NCBI GenBank assembly: GCA_964441235.1
Contig: CAYTUQ010000004.1
Coordinates: forward strand, 1-64,000
Length of the DNA stretch: 64,000 bases
Direction of reading: 5' to 3'
Source of the DNA: BS750m-G69 sp964441235
GTDB lineage: Bacteria > Fidelibacterota > UBA2242
The notes under the pieces are model-generated. The model was not told the DNA's origin. It worked only from the letters and a program-made list of their open reading frames with translations, and searched no databases. Within the stretch, counting starts at the first letter, position 1; each line of letters begins with the position of its first letter. Shown here in pieces: positions 1 through 8,949 of the stretch. The translations under genes and the position numbers were made by a program.

Positions 1-52
1 TTTGGACTGCTAAGCGATGTTATGTAAATATATTATTGAAACGTTCTACTAG

Positions 53-187
53 TTAATCTGGCAAAATTCCGATACTTTTTAAATCTTTTTGTTTAGTTAC
101 CCTATAACTATTTTCAGGACATAGTTTCCTAACTTTCTCAACATCTCTTTTGCTAATTGGAAAGTAACAATATTTTTTTCTTGACAT
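53..187 (-). CDS. Small hypothetical protein (44 aa)
   Basis: A 44-codon reading frame with an ATG start and TAA stop. The product is basic, begins MSRKKYCYFP and ends SIGILPD, and has no membrane segment or motif that I recognise. No convincing Shine-Dalgarno sequence precedes the ATG. It may be a real small gene or a remnant of a longer one. The composition is plausible for protein but nothing else supports it. Confidence 0.25.
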   Translation of the reverse strand: MSRKKYCYFPISKRDVEKVRKLCPENSYRVTKQKDLKSIGILPD

Positions 188-618
188 TTTTACATTTATT
201 TTTATTGCATCACAAATTAATATTTAGCAGTATACAATTATAATATTTACTGATTACAGAAATTTATGGATTCCAACATCTTCACAATACGCTTCATAAA
301 TACTCTCTAAAATTTATTTATACACATTTTAACCTTTAACAATAAAATTATCTTATCAAAAACAACCTAAATCAGATTACCTTCTTATGTTAAAAGAGAC
401 GGAGTAGAACGGTTTAATTAAGTTGTCATAAATTATTTTTTTAATGGAGTATGTTTTTTTGAGGTATTTTCGGAATAAAAAATTATATACATATGAATCC
501 ATTTTTACAACCGTTAAAAATCATATAGGTTTTTACTTGTTAATCTTATTTTTATAATAAAAATGAACAACAGACTGCCAGATGAGGATACCAAAATGAC
601 AACTTAAGATTTTTTTAA
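188..618. other. AT-rich stretch without a recognised gene
   Basis: This stretch is very AT-rich and has stops in all frames. I see no RNA gene, terminator with a U-tract or repeat. It separates the small ORF from the PpiC-associated fragment. Confidence 0.5.
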
Positions 619-873
619 TTATAAAATGCCCAATCGTTCTTTCCAACTTTCTATCTCACTAGACCAATCTACCCACTCTCCAGCAAAATTCAATTTTATA
701 TCTTTTAATACCCATTTATCATGTTGAAATGAAAGAATTAATTTATATTTACTTGAAACTGCATCTTTTTTATTTGATGCAATAATTTCAGTAAATTCAA
801 TATATCCAATATAGGGGGTTACCATAGAATTAGTTTTTTCGACATCATATGATATATCTGAAATAACAAACAT
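619..873 (-). pseudogene. Orphan C-terminal fragment in frame behind the PpiC gene
   Basis: An 84-codon open frame lies in the same reading frame as the upstream PpiC-like gene, separated from it by one TGA codon and two further codons before its first ATG. The product has alternating beta-like segments (around SKYKLILSF and DKWVLKDIKL) and ends ERLGIL. It has no signal peptide although its neighbour is a lipoprotein, so it looks like the tail of a longer secreted protein rather than a stand-alone gene. It could instead be a separately translated small protein. I do not recognise the family. Confidence 0.4.
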
Positions 874-879
874 TATTTT

Positions 880-1434
880 TCAATCACTCTCAATTTGCTG
901 CTGAACTTTCTCAAGGGGTTGTGTTTCTTTTTTCCGGTCAATTACTTTAAGAATGTGATAACCAAAGCGCGTTTCAATAATATCGCTTATTTCACCAATA
1001 GGAACAGAAAAAGCTGCATCTTCAAAAGGCTTGACCATATCGCCGCGTCCAAAATCTTTATATAGTCCACCATTATTTTTAGAACCCGGGTCTTCTGAAT
1101 ATTCTTCTACCAGTTTAGCAAAATCTTCTCCCTGCTTTGCTCGCTCAAGAATTACTTCCATCTTTTTGCGGATTTCGATTTTAGCAGAATCGCTTTTTCC
1201 CTGTGTCATTAATAAAATATGTATCACTGAAGCGGTTTTATCTTCATTGTATAACTTTTGAATTTCTTTTTCAGTAACTTTAGTGTTTATTTTCTTATAG
1301 TATTCTTTTAGATATTCAATATGTTTTTCTATTTCAAGTACAGGATCTATTGGCTTCGTATCTTCTTTTCTGCATGATAAAATAATAAACAGAAGAATAA
1401 AAATATACCATGTTTTCGATTGAAATGTTTTCAT
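880..1434 (-). CDS. PpiC/parvulin-type peptidyl-prolyl isomerase lipoprotein
   Basis: The 184-aa product starts with a lipoprotein signal (hydrophobic stretch, lipobox ending in Cys21), so it should be anchored in the cell envelope. Residues about 68-170 form a parvulin rotamase domain with the family landmarks: a VIHILL strand, the DFAKLVEEYSEDPGSKNNGG segment, a phenylalanine-rich VKPFEDAAFS region and the final RFGYHILKV strand. Such enzymes isomerise prolyl bonds and assist folding of exported proteins. The gene is short next to SurA/PrsA because it lacks a large N-terminal chaperone domain, and it stops just before an open tail in the same frame. Family assignment is firm, the substrate is unknown. 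Confidence 0.85.
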   Translation of the reverse strand: MKTFQSKTWYIFILLFIILSCRKEDTKPIDPVLEIEKHIEYLKEYYKKINTKVTEKEIQKLYNEDKTASVIHILLMTQGKSDSAKIEIRKKMEVILERAKQGEDFAKLVEEYSEDPGSKNNGGLYKDFGRGDMVKPFEDAAFSVPIGEISDIIETRFGYHILKVIDRKKETQPLEKVQQQIESD

Positions 1435-1592
1435 AATACCTTCCGAATTATATAAAATTCAAATGATTTTTCATATATTAAATTTAAAACTTTTGCAATT
1501 ATCGGACTACTCTTCTCCTGCGGCAAATGTATGTTAGTAAACTTTTCACTTTTCAATAGTACTTTCCAAACTCCAAAAACCTAAAATCATGC

Positions 1593-1608
1593 AACGGCGT
1601 TCGCCGTT
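1593..1608. repeat. Perfect short palindrome
   Basis: AACGGC and GCCGTT flank the 4-nt loop GTTC, giving a 6-bp stem, or a continuous 16-nt palindrome. There is no adjacent T-run on either strand, so a rho-independent terminator is unlikely. It lies between the SIR2-like gene and the PpiC gene. Confidence 0.45.
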
Positions 1609-1643
1609 AGGTGGAAGCAATGGTTAGAGAGTTAATATCATAT

Positions 1644-2756
1644 TTATAATACCTTTTCAAATTTTTTTTCTTTTCCAATAATCTTAAACAGATCATTGTT
1701 GTTCTCAAAATCTTTAAATGCCTTATATAGATAAACTTCTCTTTTAGGTAATATGTCCCTATACATATCATAGAAATTCCTTACAAATTCATATCTAACA
1801 GCCTCACCACCTTTTACATTTTTTGAAACAAAAGGATTAATTATAATCAATTTTTTTAATTTTGCGTATCGAGCTTTAGACAAGAGCCATTTACTATAAA
1901 AATCTGTTGGAGGAAGGGAATAACCCCATATTGCTAGATTTTCTATTGATTGTATTTCGCGTACAGCAGTACTCCAAATTTGACGTATTAAAGGATAGGT
2001 GCGATACTGTTTATTCAGAATAGGAGGAACTATAAGAAGTTTCATTTCTTCATGACAATAACTACAATAATATAGGTCTAAAGGATTTAATATTGGGAAA
2101 ATTTTATTATTAGCGCGACAAAGTTCATTATCACAAAATATCCAATCAATTGAACCGTGTAATTTTAGATAGAATTGTGAATTTTTATCCCATACGTTAT
2201 ATGGATAATTATATCCCATATTCTCAAAATAATATTCAGGTGGTGCAGTATATTTTTTGTAAAATCCGTGGTAATACATTCCTTCTCTATATTCTTTGGA
2301 TAGGACATTTTCCCTACCAAGTATATCATCTAATAATAAATCCCAATTAAAAGTAAATATTGAATCATTTGGCTTTATATATCCAGGAAAAATATAATAT
2401 TCTCCGCCTACTATATTTTGTATCTTATATAAAACAGATTTTATTATTGATAATATTTGGTTTTTTATGTTTAGTAAGATAGGGTTAGATGATCTTTCTA
2501 ATTCAATTTCAATCGTATTTAAAATTAATTCAATATCAATATCTTCAGATTTGTCAAGAATGTTAACTCCAAAATTTTCAATGATATATTTATGTAATTC
2601 TTCATATTGTTTCTTCACCCTTTTTGTTGTATCAGAAATTAAATGATATTCTTTGGCCTTTTTAAAAAAATCATTTATTGACGGGAATTTTCCTTTTGTA
2701 TGCCCAATGGAAGCGCCCGCACCTAGTACGTAAACGGTCTTTCCTATTAATTGCAT
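1644..2756 (-). CDS. SIR2-like (sirtuin-fold) protein, stand-alone
   Basis: This 370-aa protein has the signature of the SIR2-like superfamily: an N-terminal Rossmann loop VLGAGAS (about residues 10-16), a central FTFNWD motif matching the sirtuin TTNYD region, a KLHGSID motif with the conserved histidine, and a late IWGYSLPPTD motif. Between these lie two cysteine pairs (CDNELC and CSYC) spaced like a small zinc ribbon, as in true sirtuins. SIR2-like proteins of this kind often bind or hydrolyse NAD and many act in anti-phage defence, but some are deacetylases. No partner gene is adjacent. The start ATG is clear and the length is normal for the family. Substrate and role are not deducible from sequence alone. 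Confidence 0.75.
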   Translation of the reverse strand: MQLIGKTVYVLGAGASIGHTKGKFPSINDFFKKAKEYHLISDTTKRVKKQYEELHKYIIENFGVNILDKSEDIDIELILNTIEIELERSSNPILLNIKNQILSIIKSVLYKIQNIVGGEYYIFPGYIKPNDSIFTFNWDLLLDDILGRENVLSKEYREGMYYHGFYKKYTAPPEYYFENMGYNYPYNVWDKNSQFYLKLHGSIDWIFCDNELCRANNKIFPILNPLDLYYCSYCHEEMKLLIVPPILNKQYRTYPLIRQIWSTAVREIQSIENLAIWGYSLPPTDFYSKWLLSKARYAKLKKLIIINPFVSKNVKGGEAVRYEFVRNFYDMYRDILPKREVYLYKAFKDFENNNDLFKIIGKEKKFEKVL

Positions 2757-3195
2757 AACATTTTATCCAATTATTATATACTCTCTAACTATAGAGTGAG
2801 TGGATTGATTCCGTATAACACTCTCGCATTTTCATCAGTCACAAATCAAAATTATTTTCATTTTAATCATCTTGAGCAAGATGTCATAAACAGATCAGAT
2901 TTATTGCATCCCCGATTGATTAAAATGCCTTTTTTATTCGCTATATTTATCATACTCGACTTTACCGCTATTTTATCAAAATGTATTTATACGTTTTATT
3001 AAAGGCAAGAGAAGTTTTTAGTGCGAATAAATTTCAACCTGAACTGTTAAATTAAAAATTTTCATTGACATCATGATTTTAGATCTTCTACCTCAACATC
3101 TAATACAATCTTAAGAATAAGTCGGAAAAACAAATAGTGTATAGTCATTGCATTTTATTATAGATATTTGGGCAGGGATCGTGTTTGGCATTTTA
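2757..3195. other. Intergenic stretch, no gene recognised
   Basis: AT-rich DNA between the SIR2-like gene and the YchF-like gene. An 83-codon plus-strand frame begins at 2751, but it is low-complexity and overlaps the start of the SIR2-like gene, so I do not accept it as a gene. No terminator or RNA was seen. Confidence 0.5.
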
Positions 3196-4281
3196 CTATA
3201 CATTAAACCGGAAGGTGATTATATCCCCATCTTTTACTATATAGTCCTTCCCTTCAAGCCGCAGCCGACCCGCTGTTTTCACCTTATTCATGTCGCCATG
3301 TTTCTTAAAATCGTCGTATGAGACTACTTCGGCACGGATAAACCCCTTTTCAATATCCGTGTGAATTACACCGGCGGCTTTCTGCGCACTGGTTCCCTGT
3401 TTGATTGTCCATGCGCGGCATTCATCCTTGCCGTAGGTGTAAAATGAGATCATGCCGAGAAGTTTATAGGATATCCGTATAAGCCGGCTGAGTGCTGATT
3501 CCTTAATACCGAGATCCTGTCTGAAGATTTCCGTATCCTCTTCTGAAAGTTGAGCCATTTCAGATTCAATTTTTGCAGAAATAGCTATTACCTGCGTAAA
3601 GGGAGGCGAGGTCAGAGTTTTGAGCTCCCCAATAATTGTGTTTTCTTTTCCCAGGTCATTTTCAGAGATATTGACCAGTATAATAAGTGATTTCTGAGTA
3701 AGGAACCTGAATCCTCTTATCACGCGCTCATCCTGCGGTGAAATTTCCATATTCCTGACTGGTGTGCCATCGTATAAAAGATCCCTGAACTGAAGCAACA
3801 CAGACTTTTCCTTTTCCAGATCCTGGCAGTTTGTTTATTTGGCGTCCTTATCTATTTTTTCAAGTCTCTTTTCTATAATCATAAGATCAGCCAGCATTAA
3901 CTCATTGTTCAGGTTCTCCGCATCATGAACGGCGTCAATAGTTTCAAGCGGGTGCATTATATTGGCACTCTCAAATTTGCGTACAACCATTAAAATGGCG
4001 TCCACACTACGAAGCTGGTCTAAAAATTCAGCGTCAATACTATCAGCGGAAATTTTTCCTCTTCTAAGGCTGCTTAAATCAAGATAATTGACTGTGGCAG
4101 GAGTGGTTTTTTGGGGTTCATATATTTTTGAAAGAAAATCTAGTCTTTGGTCCGGCACTTTAACTATTGCCTGGTTTTTCTTTTTTGTGCTACCTATTCC
4201 GATTGCCGCACTGCTTCCGGTAAGTGCAGTGAAAACATTTGTTTTTCCGCTTTGCGGCAGTCCTATTATACCTATTTTCAT
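3196..4281 (-). pseudogene. YchF-like (Obg family) GTPase/ATPase gene split by one in-frame stop
   Basis: Two open frames, 3835-4281 (148 aa) and 3196-3801 (201 aa or slightly longer), lie in the same frame and are separated by one TAA at 3835-3837. Reading through the stop gives a continuous protein whose sequence joins smoothly across the break (IDKDAK, stop, then TNCQDLEKEKS). The first part has a P-loop GLPQSGKTN and continues with a YchF-type G domain; the second ends with a DUF933/TGS-like domain (CRAWTIKQGTSAQKAAGVIH). The divergent P-loop (QSGKT instead of the NVGKS of standard YchF) places it in a side branch of the family. YchF proteins bind ribosomes and hydrolyse nucleotide. A TTG at 3799-3801 or the preceding GTG could restart translation of the second half, but a nonsense mutation in a decaying gene is the simpler reading. 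Confidence 0.75.
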
Positions 4282-4601
4282 AATCTCCTTATTAATTCAA
4301 AAGTATTTTTAAATTTAGGTGACTTAAATGTGTAAATTTTAAATGATAAAAATTTCAAATTTGATTATCTATTTTCAATTTGTACTTGCTGCATAATATA
4401 CCAATAGATACGTAAAGTCAATACCTTTAAAAACAGTATATCCGCTGGACTTTTTATAATATGTTTAGTATGACCCGTTCTGGTACGAGCTAACTCGTAC
4501 CAGATGTAAGAGATATAAAAACATGCAGGAGTTGAGAATCAAGAATCAGATATGCCTGTCTGCTGTTAGGTAGGCATACCGGAACTTTTATATCCTTCAG
4601 T
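4282..4601. other. Intergenic stretch with two hairpins
   Basis: No gene is visible. It contains the perfect 11-bp hairpin at 4479-4504 and a looser one around 4550-4577 (TATGCCT with AGGCATA). The second lies just past the end of phoU and might slow or end transcription, though no T-run follows it. Confidence 0.5.
4479..4504. repeat. Perfect 11-bp inverted repeat (hairpin)
   Basis: TCTGGTACGAG at 4479-4489 and its exact complement CTCGTACCAGA at 4494-4504 enclose a 4-nt CTAA loop. Neither strand has a T-run after it, so it is not a canonical terminator. It could be a protein-binding palindrome, an RNA-stabilising hairpin or a dispersed repeat. Confidence 0.8.
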
Positions 4602-5264
4602 TTAGATTATCTCTCCTTTATGTCGAATTATCTCACCTTTAACCATATATATTACATCTTCCGCGATATTAGTTGCCATATCACCCAGGCGCTCGAGATG
4701 TCTGAATACTGAAGACAATTCGGTCAACACGTCAACATTCTCAGGGTTATTTTTAATTTCTTCCTTAATTTGTTTTCGGAGAGTTCGTCTAAAATCATCT
4801 ACTTCGTCATCTGAAGTACAAACTTTTCGAGCCATGTTTGCATCTCTATTAACAAGAGCATCGATACTGCATTTTACCATACTTTGAACTTTTGCTGCCA
4901 TAATAGGAAGGTCTTTTGGGAGTGTTACCTGTCCTAACTGAGAAATTTTTATCGCTCTCTTAGCAATATTCGCAGCCAGATCACCCATACGTTCGAGGTC
5001 GTTATTCATTTTAAGAACAGCGACCACAAATCTTAGATCCCCGGCAACAGGCTGATAAAGGGCAAGTATTTTCAAACACTCCTCTTCGACTTCTACCTCC
5101 ATTTTGTCAATCAGTGAATCATCTTGAATGACTTTCTTAGCAAGTTCAACGTTTCTATTGATAAGTGAAGAAATGGCTTTGGCGATAGATTCTTCAACTA
5201 TAGCACCTAAAGAAAGGACTCTACGTTTTAACTTTTCTGTTTCTGTTTGAAAATGTTTAGTCAT
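4602..5264 (-). CDS. phoU: Phosphate signalling/transport regulator PhoU
   Basis: The 220-aa protein consists of two copies of the PhoU three-helix domain, each with the acidic E/DxxxD signature (ERMGDLAANIAK and ERLGDMATNIAE). PhoU couples the PstSCAB transporter to the PhoR kinase and holds the Pho response off when phosphate is plentiful. I choose the ATG at 5264 because an AGGAGA ribosome-binding site precedes it; an upstream in-frame start would overlap pstB. It is the last gene of the pst operon, immediately after pstB, the usual order. Confidence 0.95.
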   Translation of the reverse strand: MTKHFQTETEKLKRRVLSLGAIVEESIAKAISSLINRNVELAKKVIQDDSLIDKMEVEVEEECLKILALYQPVAGDLRFVVAVLKMNNDLERMGDLAANIAKRAIKISQLGQVTLPKDLPIMAAKVQSMVKCSIDALVNRDANMARKVCTSDDEVDDFRRTLRKQIKEEIKNNPENVDVLTELSSVFRHLERLGDMATNIAEDVIYMVKGEIIRHKGEII

Positions 5265-5277
5265 GATAATTTTTCTC

Positions 5278-6114
5278 CTATCCAAAACGACCTGTTATAT
5301 AATCTTCAGTCTGCTGCTCATTTGGGTTTGTAAAAATATCTTTTGTTAGTCCAAACTCTATAAGTTTCCCCTCATAGAAGAAAGCCGTATAATCCGATAC
5401 GCGAGCAGCTTGCTGCATATTATGAGTAACAATAACAATAGTGTAGTCTTTACGCAATTCTGCAATAAGGTCTTCAATTCGTGCTGTAGAACGAGGGTCT
5501 AAAGTCGATGCAGGTTCATCCATTAAAAGTATTTCGGGATTAACAGCCAGAGCTCTTGCAATACAGAGACGCTGTTGTTGTCCGCCTGACAGAGCCAGTG
5601 CACTTTCATGTAACCTGTCTTTAACTTCATCCCATAATGCGGTTCGAATAAGACTTCGCTCAACCATCTTATTTAGTTGAGTAAGGTTTTTAATTCCATG
5701 GATTCTTGGACCATAAGCAACATTATCAAAAACAGATTTGGGGAAAGGGTTGGATTTCTGGAATACCATTCCCACATTTCGACGAAGAGTTACAACATCC
5801 ACGTCTCGACTATAAATGCTTTGTCCGTCAATATATAGCAGTCCATCGGCTCTGCAGTTTGGAATGAGATCATTCATTCGATTGATAGCCCGAAGGAATG
5901 TGCTTTTACCGCATCCACTCGGACCGATGATAGCAGTTACTAAATTTTTAGTTATATCCAATGTTACTTTATTAACACCAATAGCATCACCATAAAATAC
6001 AGAAAATTTCTTTGCTCTAATAATTGTCTGATTTAGAGATGAATTACTTAGATTTCTTAAATATGGCTGCAGAGATTCTTTCTTTTCTATGACACTTTTT
6101 ATAGAGATATTCAT
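5278..6114 (-). CDS. pstB: Phosphate ABC transporter ATP-binding protein PstB
   Basis: A 278-aa ABC ATPase with Walker A GPSGCGKST, Q-loop in VGMVFQKSNPFP (characteristic of PstB), signature LSGGQQQR, Walker B ILLMDEP and the switch histidine in VTHNM. It energises phosphate uptake through PstC and PstA. About 30 residues precede the usual PstB start, so the true start may be slightly internal. The gene sits between pstA and phoU with short gaps, consistent with one operon. Confidence 0.96.
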   Translation of the reverse strand: MNISIKSVIEKKESLQPYLRNLSNSSLNQTIIRAKKFSVFYGDAIGVNKVTLDITKNLVTAIIGPSGCGKSTFLRAINRMNDLIPNCRADGLLYIDGQSIYSRDVDVVTLRRNVGMVFQKSNPFPKSVFDNVAYGPRIHGIKNLTQLNKMVERSLIRTALWDEVKDRLHESALALSGGQQQRLCIARALAVNPEILLMDEPASTLDPRSTARIEDLIAELRKDYTIVIVTHNMQQAARVSDYTAFFYEGKLIEFGLTKDIFTNPNEQQTEDYITGRFG

Positions 6115-6142
6115 TCGTATTCCCTTGAATACTTTTCCATTC

Positions 6143-7768
6143 TTAAGTTCTTCCTATAAGTCTTTTATTGATTCTGGCTCTTAAAATAATAGCAATGATA
6201 TTTAATAAAAGCACAATTAATATAAGAGTTAAAACCATTCCATATTGTACATGACGGATTTCGTCAACAGCCTCATGTTCTGTACAGAGATTGTAAATAT
6301 TCCAGGAAAGAGCGGGAGTAGGTTGTGATAAAGTTTCCCACAGCTTTAATGGTTTTCCGACACTTACAGCTGCAGTAAAAATAATAGGTGCAGTTTCACC
6401 GGCAGCGCGTCCCATACTGATAATTATTCCGGTCAGGATACCTGGAAGTGCAGCGGGGAGTATTGCTGTTAAAACTGCTCTCCAGCGACTTGCTCCGAGG
6501 CTGAGGGCTGCTTCCTTATAAGTATGTGGAACAGCTCTGATTGCTTCTTCTGATGCTCTTATAATTGTTGGCAATACGAGAATGGCAAGGGTCATTGACC
6601 CGGCAAGAACGCTTTTTGAGGTTGAAACATGAATTGTGTTGATGAAGAAAGCCAATCCAAAAAGACCAAATACAATACTTGGCACTCCAGCTAAAGTACC
6701 AATACAGGTACGTATAAGTCGGATTACCCAATTCTCTTTTGCAAATTCTGTGAGATATATTGCTGCTATGATCCCTGGTGGAATTGAAAAGAGCAATGCT
6801 CCAAAAGTTAGGTAGAAAGTCCCAAGAATTGCAGGCCATATACCGCCGAATATATTTGAATCCAGAGGAACGTCAATAAGAAACCGCCAATAGAATACAG
6901 TTTTAGGTAATAATATAGACTCAAGGTCATCTTCTAAGTAGCTGAAAATATGCTCTACGGGAGTTCCTTTGAAAATTTCAGCCCTTGGGTATTGAACCAT
7001 TCGTCCAATTCCTGATGAATCGGAATAATCATATTTTTCAATAAAAAGAACATCATCGAGTTTTACAAGAGATCGGTCCCATCGGGTCTGACCATAATGA
7101 TTTCTTGGGAGAATGGGTTTTGGATCCTTTGGAAAAGGTCCTAATAATATTCTTAAACGGTCTTTTAAGTCTATTAAATATTCAAGGTAAACCTCTCTAT
7201 TTGAAAGATCAACCTGGTTTACTATCTCACTGTATCTTGTTACCAGGCGGAACACCTTTTGCATTGGAGTAGAATCAAAACTCTTTCTATATGGATCAGA
7301 AAGAATTTTATTAAAAATGTCTTCTATTTCCCCTTTATCAGTAGATTCTACTGCTTTAATAAATAATAAATGTAATGAACGAGATTTTCGGCGCAGCTCG
7401 GTTTGGTGTGGAACCGTAAGTTTAAGTGAAGCAAGATATTCTTTATATTCCTTATATATTTTTTTTGTTTCTTTGATGTAAGGTTCAACAATTATACCTT
7501 TCTCAAAATCAGATATAGTATCGTAAATAAACTTTCGAGCTTTTTGTGAATAAGCTATCTCCTTGGAGATTTTTTCCTTATTACCCCGTCCAAACTGATC
7601 GAATATCATCCTTCTATATTCAATAGTACCTTTGAATACAAATGCACCGATTCCTTTAAAAAAAATCGGTCCAAGTATAATTATAAGTGCAGATATTAAA
7701 AAAAAGGCTGAAAATAAATTTAGACCAGTAAAGGATTTGTCAAGAAGTTTTCGAGTTTGTAATTGCAT
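6143..7768 (-). CDS. pstA: Phosphate ABC transporter permease PstA with a large extracytoplasmic insertion
   Basis: The C-terminal part (about residues 305-535) is a typical PstA permease with several membrane helices and the EAA-type loop EAALSLGASRWRAV. Between the first membrane helix (about 18-40) and the permease core lies roughly 255 residues of charged, mostly helical sequence, so the protein is 541 aa where PstA is usually near 280-300. The insert should face the periplasm, where it could meet PstS or another partner, but I do not recognise it. PstA forms the membrane channel with PstC. It is separated from pstC by only 5 bp. Confidence 0.92.
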   Translation of the reverse strand: MQLQTRKLLDKSFTGLNLFSAFFLISALIIILGPIFFKGIGAFVFKGTIEYRRMIFDQFGRGNKEKISKEIAYSQKARKFIYDTISDFEKGIIVEPYIKETKKIYKEYKEYLASLKLTVPHQTELRRKSRSLHLLFIKAVESTDKGEIEDIFNKILSDPYRKSFDSTPMQKVFRLVTRYSEIVNQVDLSNREVYLEYLIDLKDRLRILLGPFPKDPKPILPRNHYGQTRWDRSLVKLDDVLFIEKYDYSDSSGIGRMVQYPRAEIFKGTPVEHIFSYLEDDLESILLPKTVFYWRFLIDVPLDSNIFGGIWPAILGTFYLTFGALLFSIPPGIIAAIYLTEFAKENWVIRLIRTCIGTLAGVPSIVFGLFGLAFFINTIHVSTSKSVLAGSMTLAILVLPTIIRASEEAIRAVPHTYKEAALSLGASRWRAVLTAILPAALPGILTGIIISMGRAAGETAPIIFTAAVSVGKPLKLWETLSQPTPALSWNIYNLCTEHEAVDEIRHVQYGMVLTLILIVLLLNIIAIILRARINKRLIGRT

Positions 7769-7773
7769 TTTGT

Positions 7774-8925
7774 TTAACGAGTAATTTTTTTACTCCTTTT
7801 GATGAATTTTTCTCCAATAAGATTGCAAATGAAGGTGAATAATAATAAGCAAAGAGCAAGGGCAAAAAGTACATGATAACGGCTGGAACCAATTACCTGA
7901 TCCGCTTCGCCCATATCTCCGGCAATAGTAGCAGTTAATGTCCTAATTGGTTCTAAAAAGTTAAACCAGGGATAAGGTATTTTAGCTGCGTTTCCGGATG
8001 CCATCCATACTACCATTGTTTCACCAATTGCTCTCATAATACCAAGAATAACAGCTGCGACAATACCGCCTTTTGCAGCCGGGATAACAACTTTGATTAG
8101 GGTTTCTGCACGTGTAGCGCCTAATGCATAACTTCCTTCACGTAAACTCATATTGACTGCGGTAAGAGAGTCGTCTGAAACACTCACTACTGTTGGTAAT
8201 GCCATAATTCCCAGAATAATTGATACATTCAGTGCATTTGTACCACTTGATATCTGAATACCTGATATATAAGATGATAGAAACCATAGCCCTGCAAAAA
8301 GTGGTATTCCAATTATCAAGGCTGCAATAATTCGGATATACAAAGAGTTAACAGGGGAAATTTTAGAAGATAATAGACCACTTCCTATTATTGCCGTTAA
8401 GAGTATCAAAGGCGTGCATACAATCCAGCTGCTCATTGCAAGTATATTGCTCCCACTATCTTGTAACAATGGTGCAAATATAACAAGCGCAAAAAATCCA
8501 TAAGCCACAGAGGGAATAGCTGCAAGTATTTCGATGACTGGTTTCATTATTTGTCTTAAAGAAAAAGAAAGAACATCGCTCAGGCATACTGCAGCTATAA
8601 CCCCAATAGGAACAGAAACAATGATTGCTCCCGTGGTAACTATAGCACTACCAAAAAATAGTGAAAGCGCTCCAAATGATTGTGTATCACTTGAAGGATA
8701 CCAAAGTGTACTTGTGAAAAAATCTTTAAATCCTTCTAATTTGAAAAAGGGTAGTGCATCCCGAAAAATAAATATAAAAATAAAAAGTACAGATACTACA
8801 GAAACCCCTGTTATTAAGAAAAGTAGGGAATGCCCAAAGGAACTTAATATCCTTTTTGTCATTGTACTACCTGTATTGAGCAACTGTTTACCTAAATTTC
8901 CAGGATAAATTCTACTCTCTTTCAC
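7774..8925 (-). CDS. pstC: Phosphate ABC transporter permease PstC
   Basis: A 383-aa integral membrane protein with multiple hydrophobic helices and the transporter EAA-like loop REGSYALGATRAETL, followed by the PstC-typical IMRAIGETM segment. It pairs with PstA to form the phosphate channel. The start at 8925 gives a short polar N-terminus; an ATG at 8862 (MTKRILSSFG) is an equally good start and closer to the first helix. It lies 24 bp after pstS in the operon. Confidence 0.95.
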   Translation of the reverse strand: MKESRIYPGNLGKQLLNTGSTMTKRILSSFGHSLLFLITGVSVVSVLFIFIFIFRDALPFFKLEGFKDFFTSTLWYPSSDTQSFGALSLFFGSAIVTTGAIIVSVPIGVIAAVCLSDVLSFSLRQIMKPVIEILAAIPSVAYGFFALVIFAPLLQDSGSNILAMSSWIVCTPLILLTAIIGSGLLSSKISPVNSLYIRIIAALIIGIPLFAGLWFLSSYISGIQISSGTNALNVSIILGIMALPTVVSVSDDSLTAVNMSLREGSYALGATRAETLIKVVIPAAKGGIVAAVILGIMRAIGETMVVWMASGNAAKIPYPWFNFLEPIRTLTATIAGDMGEADQVIGSSRYHVLFALALCLLLFTFICNLIGEKFIKRSKKITR

Positions 8926-8949
8926 TAAGAAATCACAGATTAGACTTAA

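Noticed and set aside
2751..3002. 83-codon plus-strand frame beside the SIR2-like gene
   Set aside because: Low complexity, overlaps the SIR2-like start, no recognisable motif.
4541..4580. Terminator of the pst-phoU operon
   Set aside because: A hairpin is possible but no T-run follows it in the direction of transcription.
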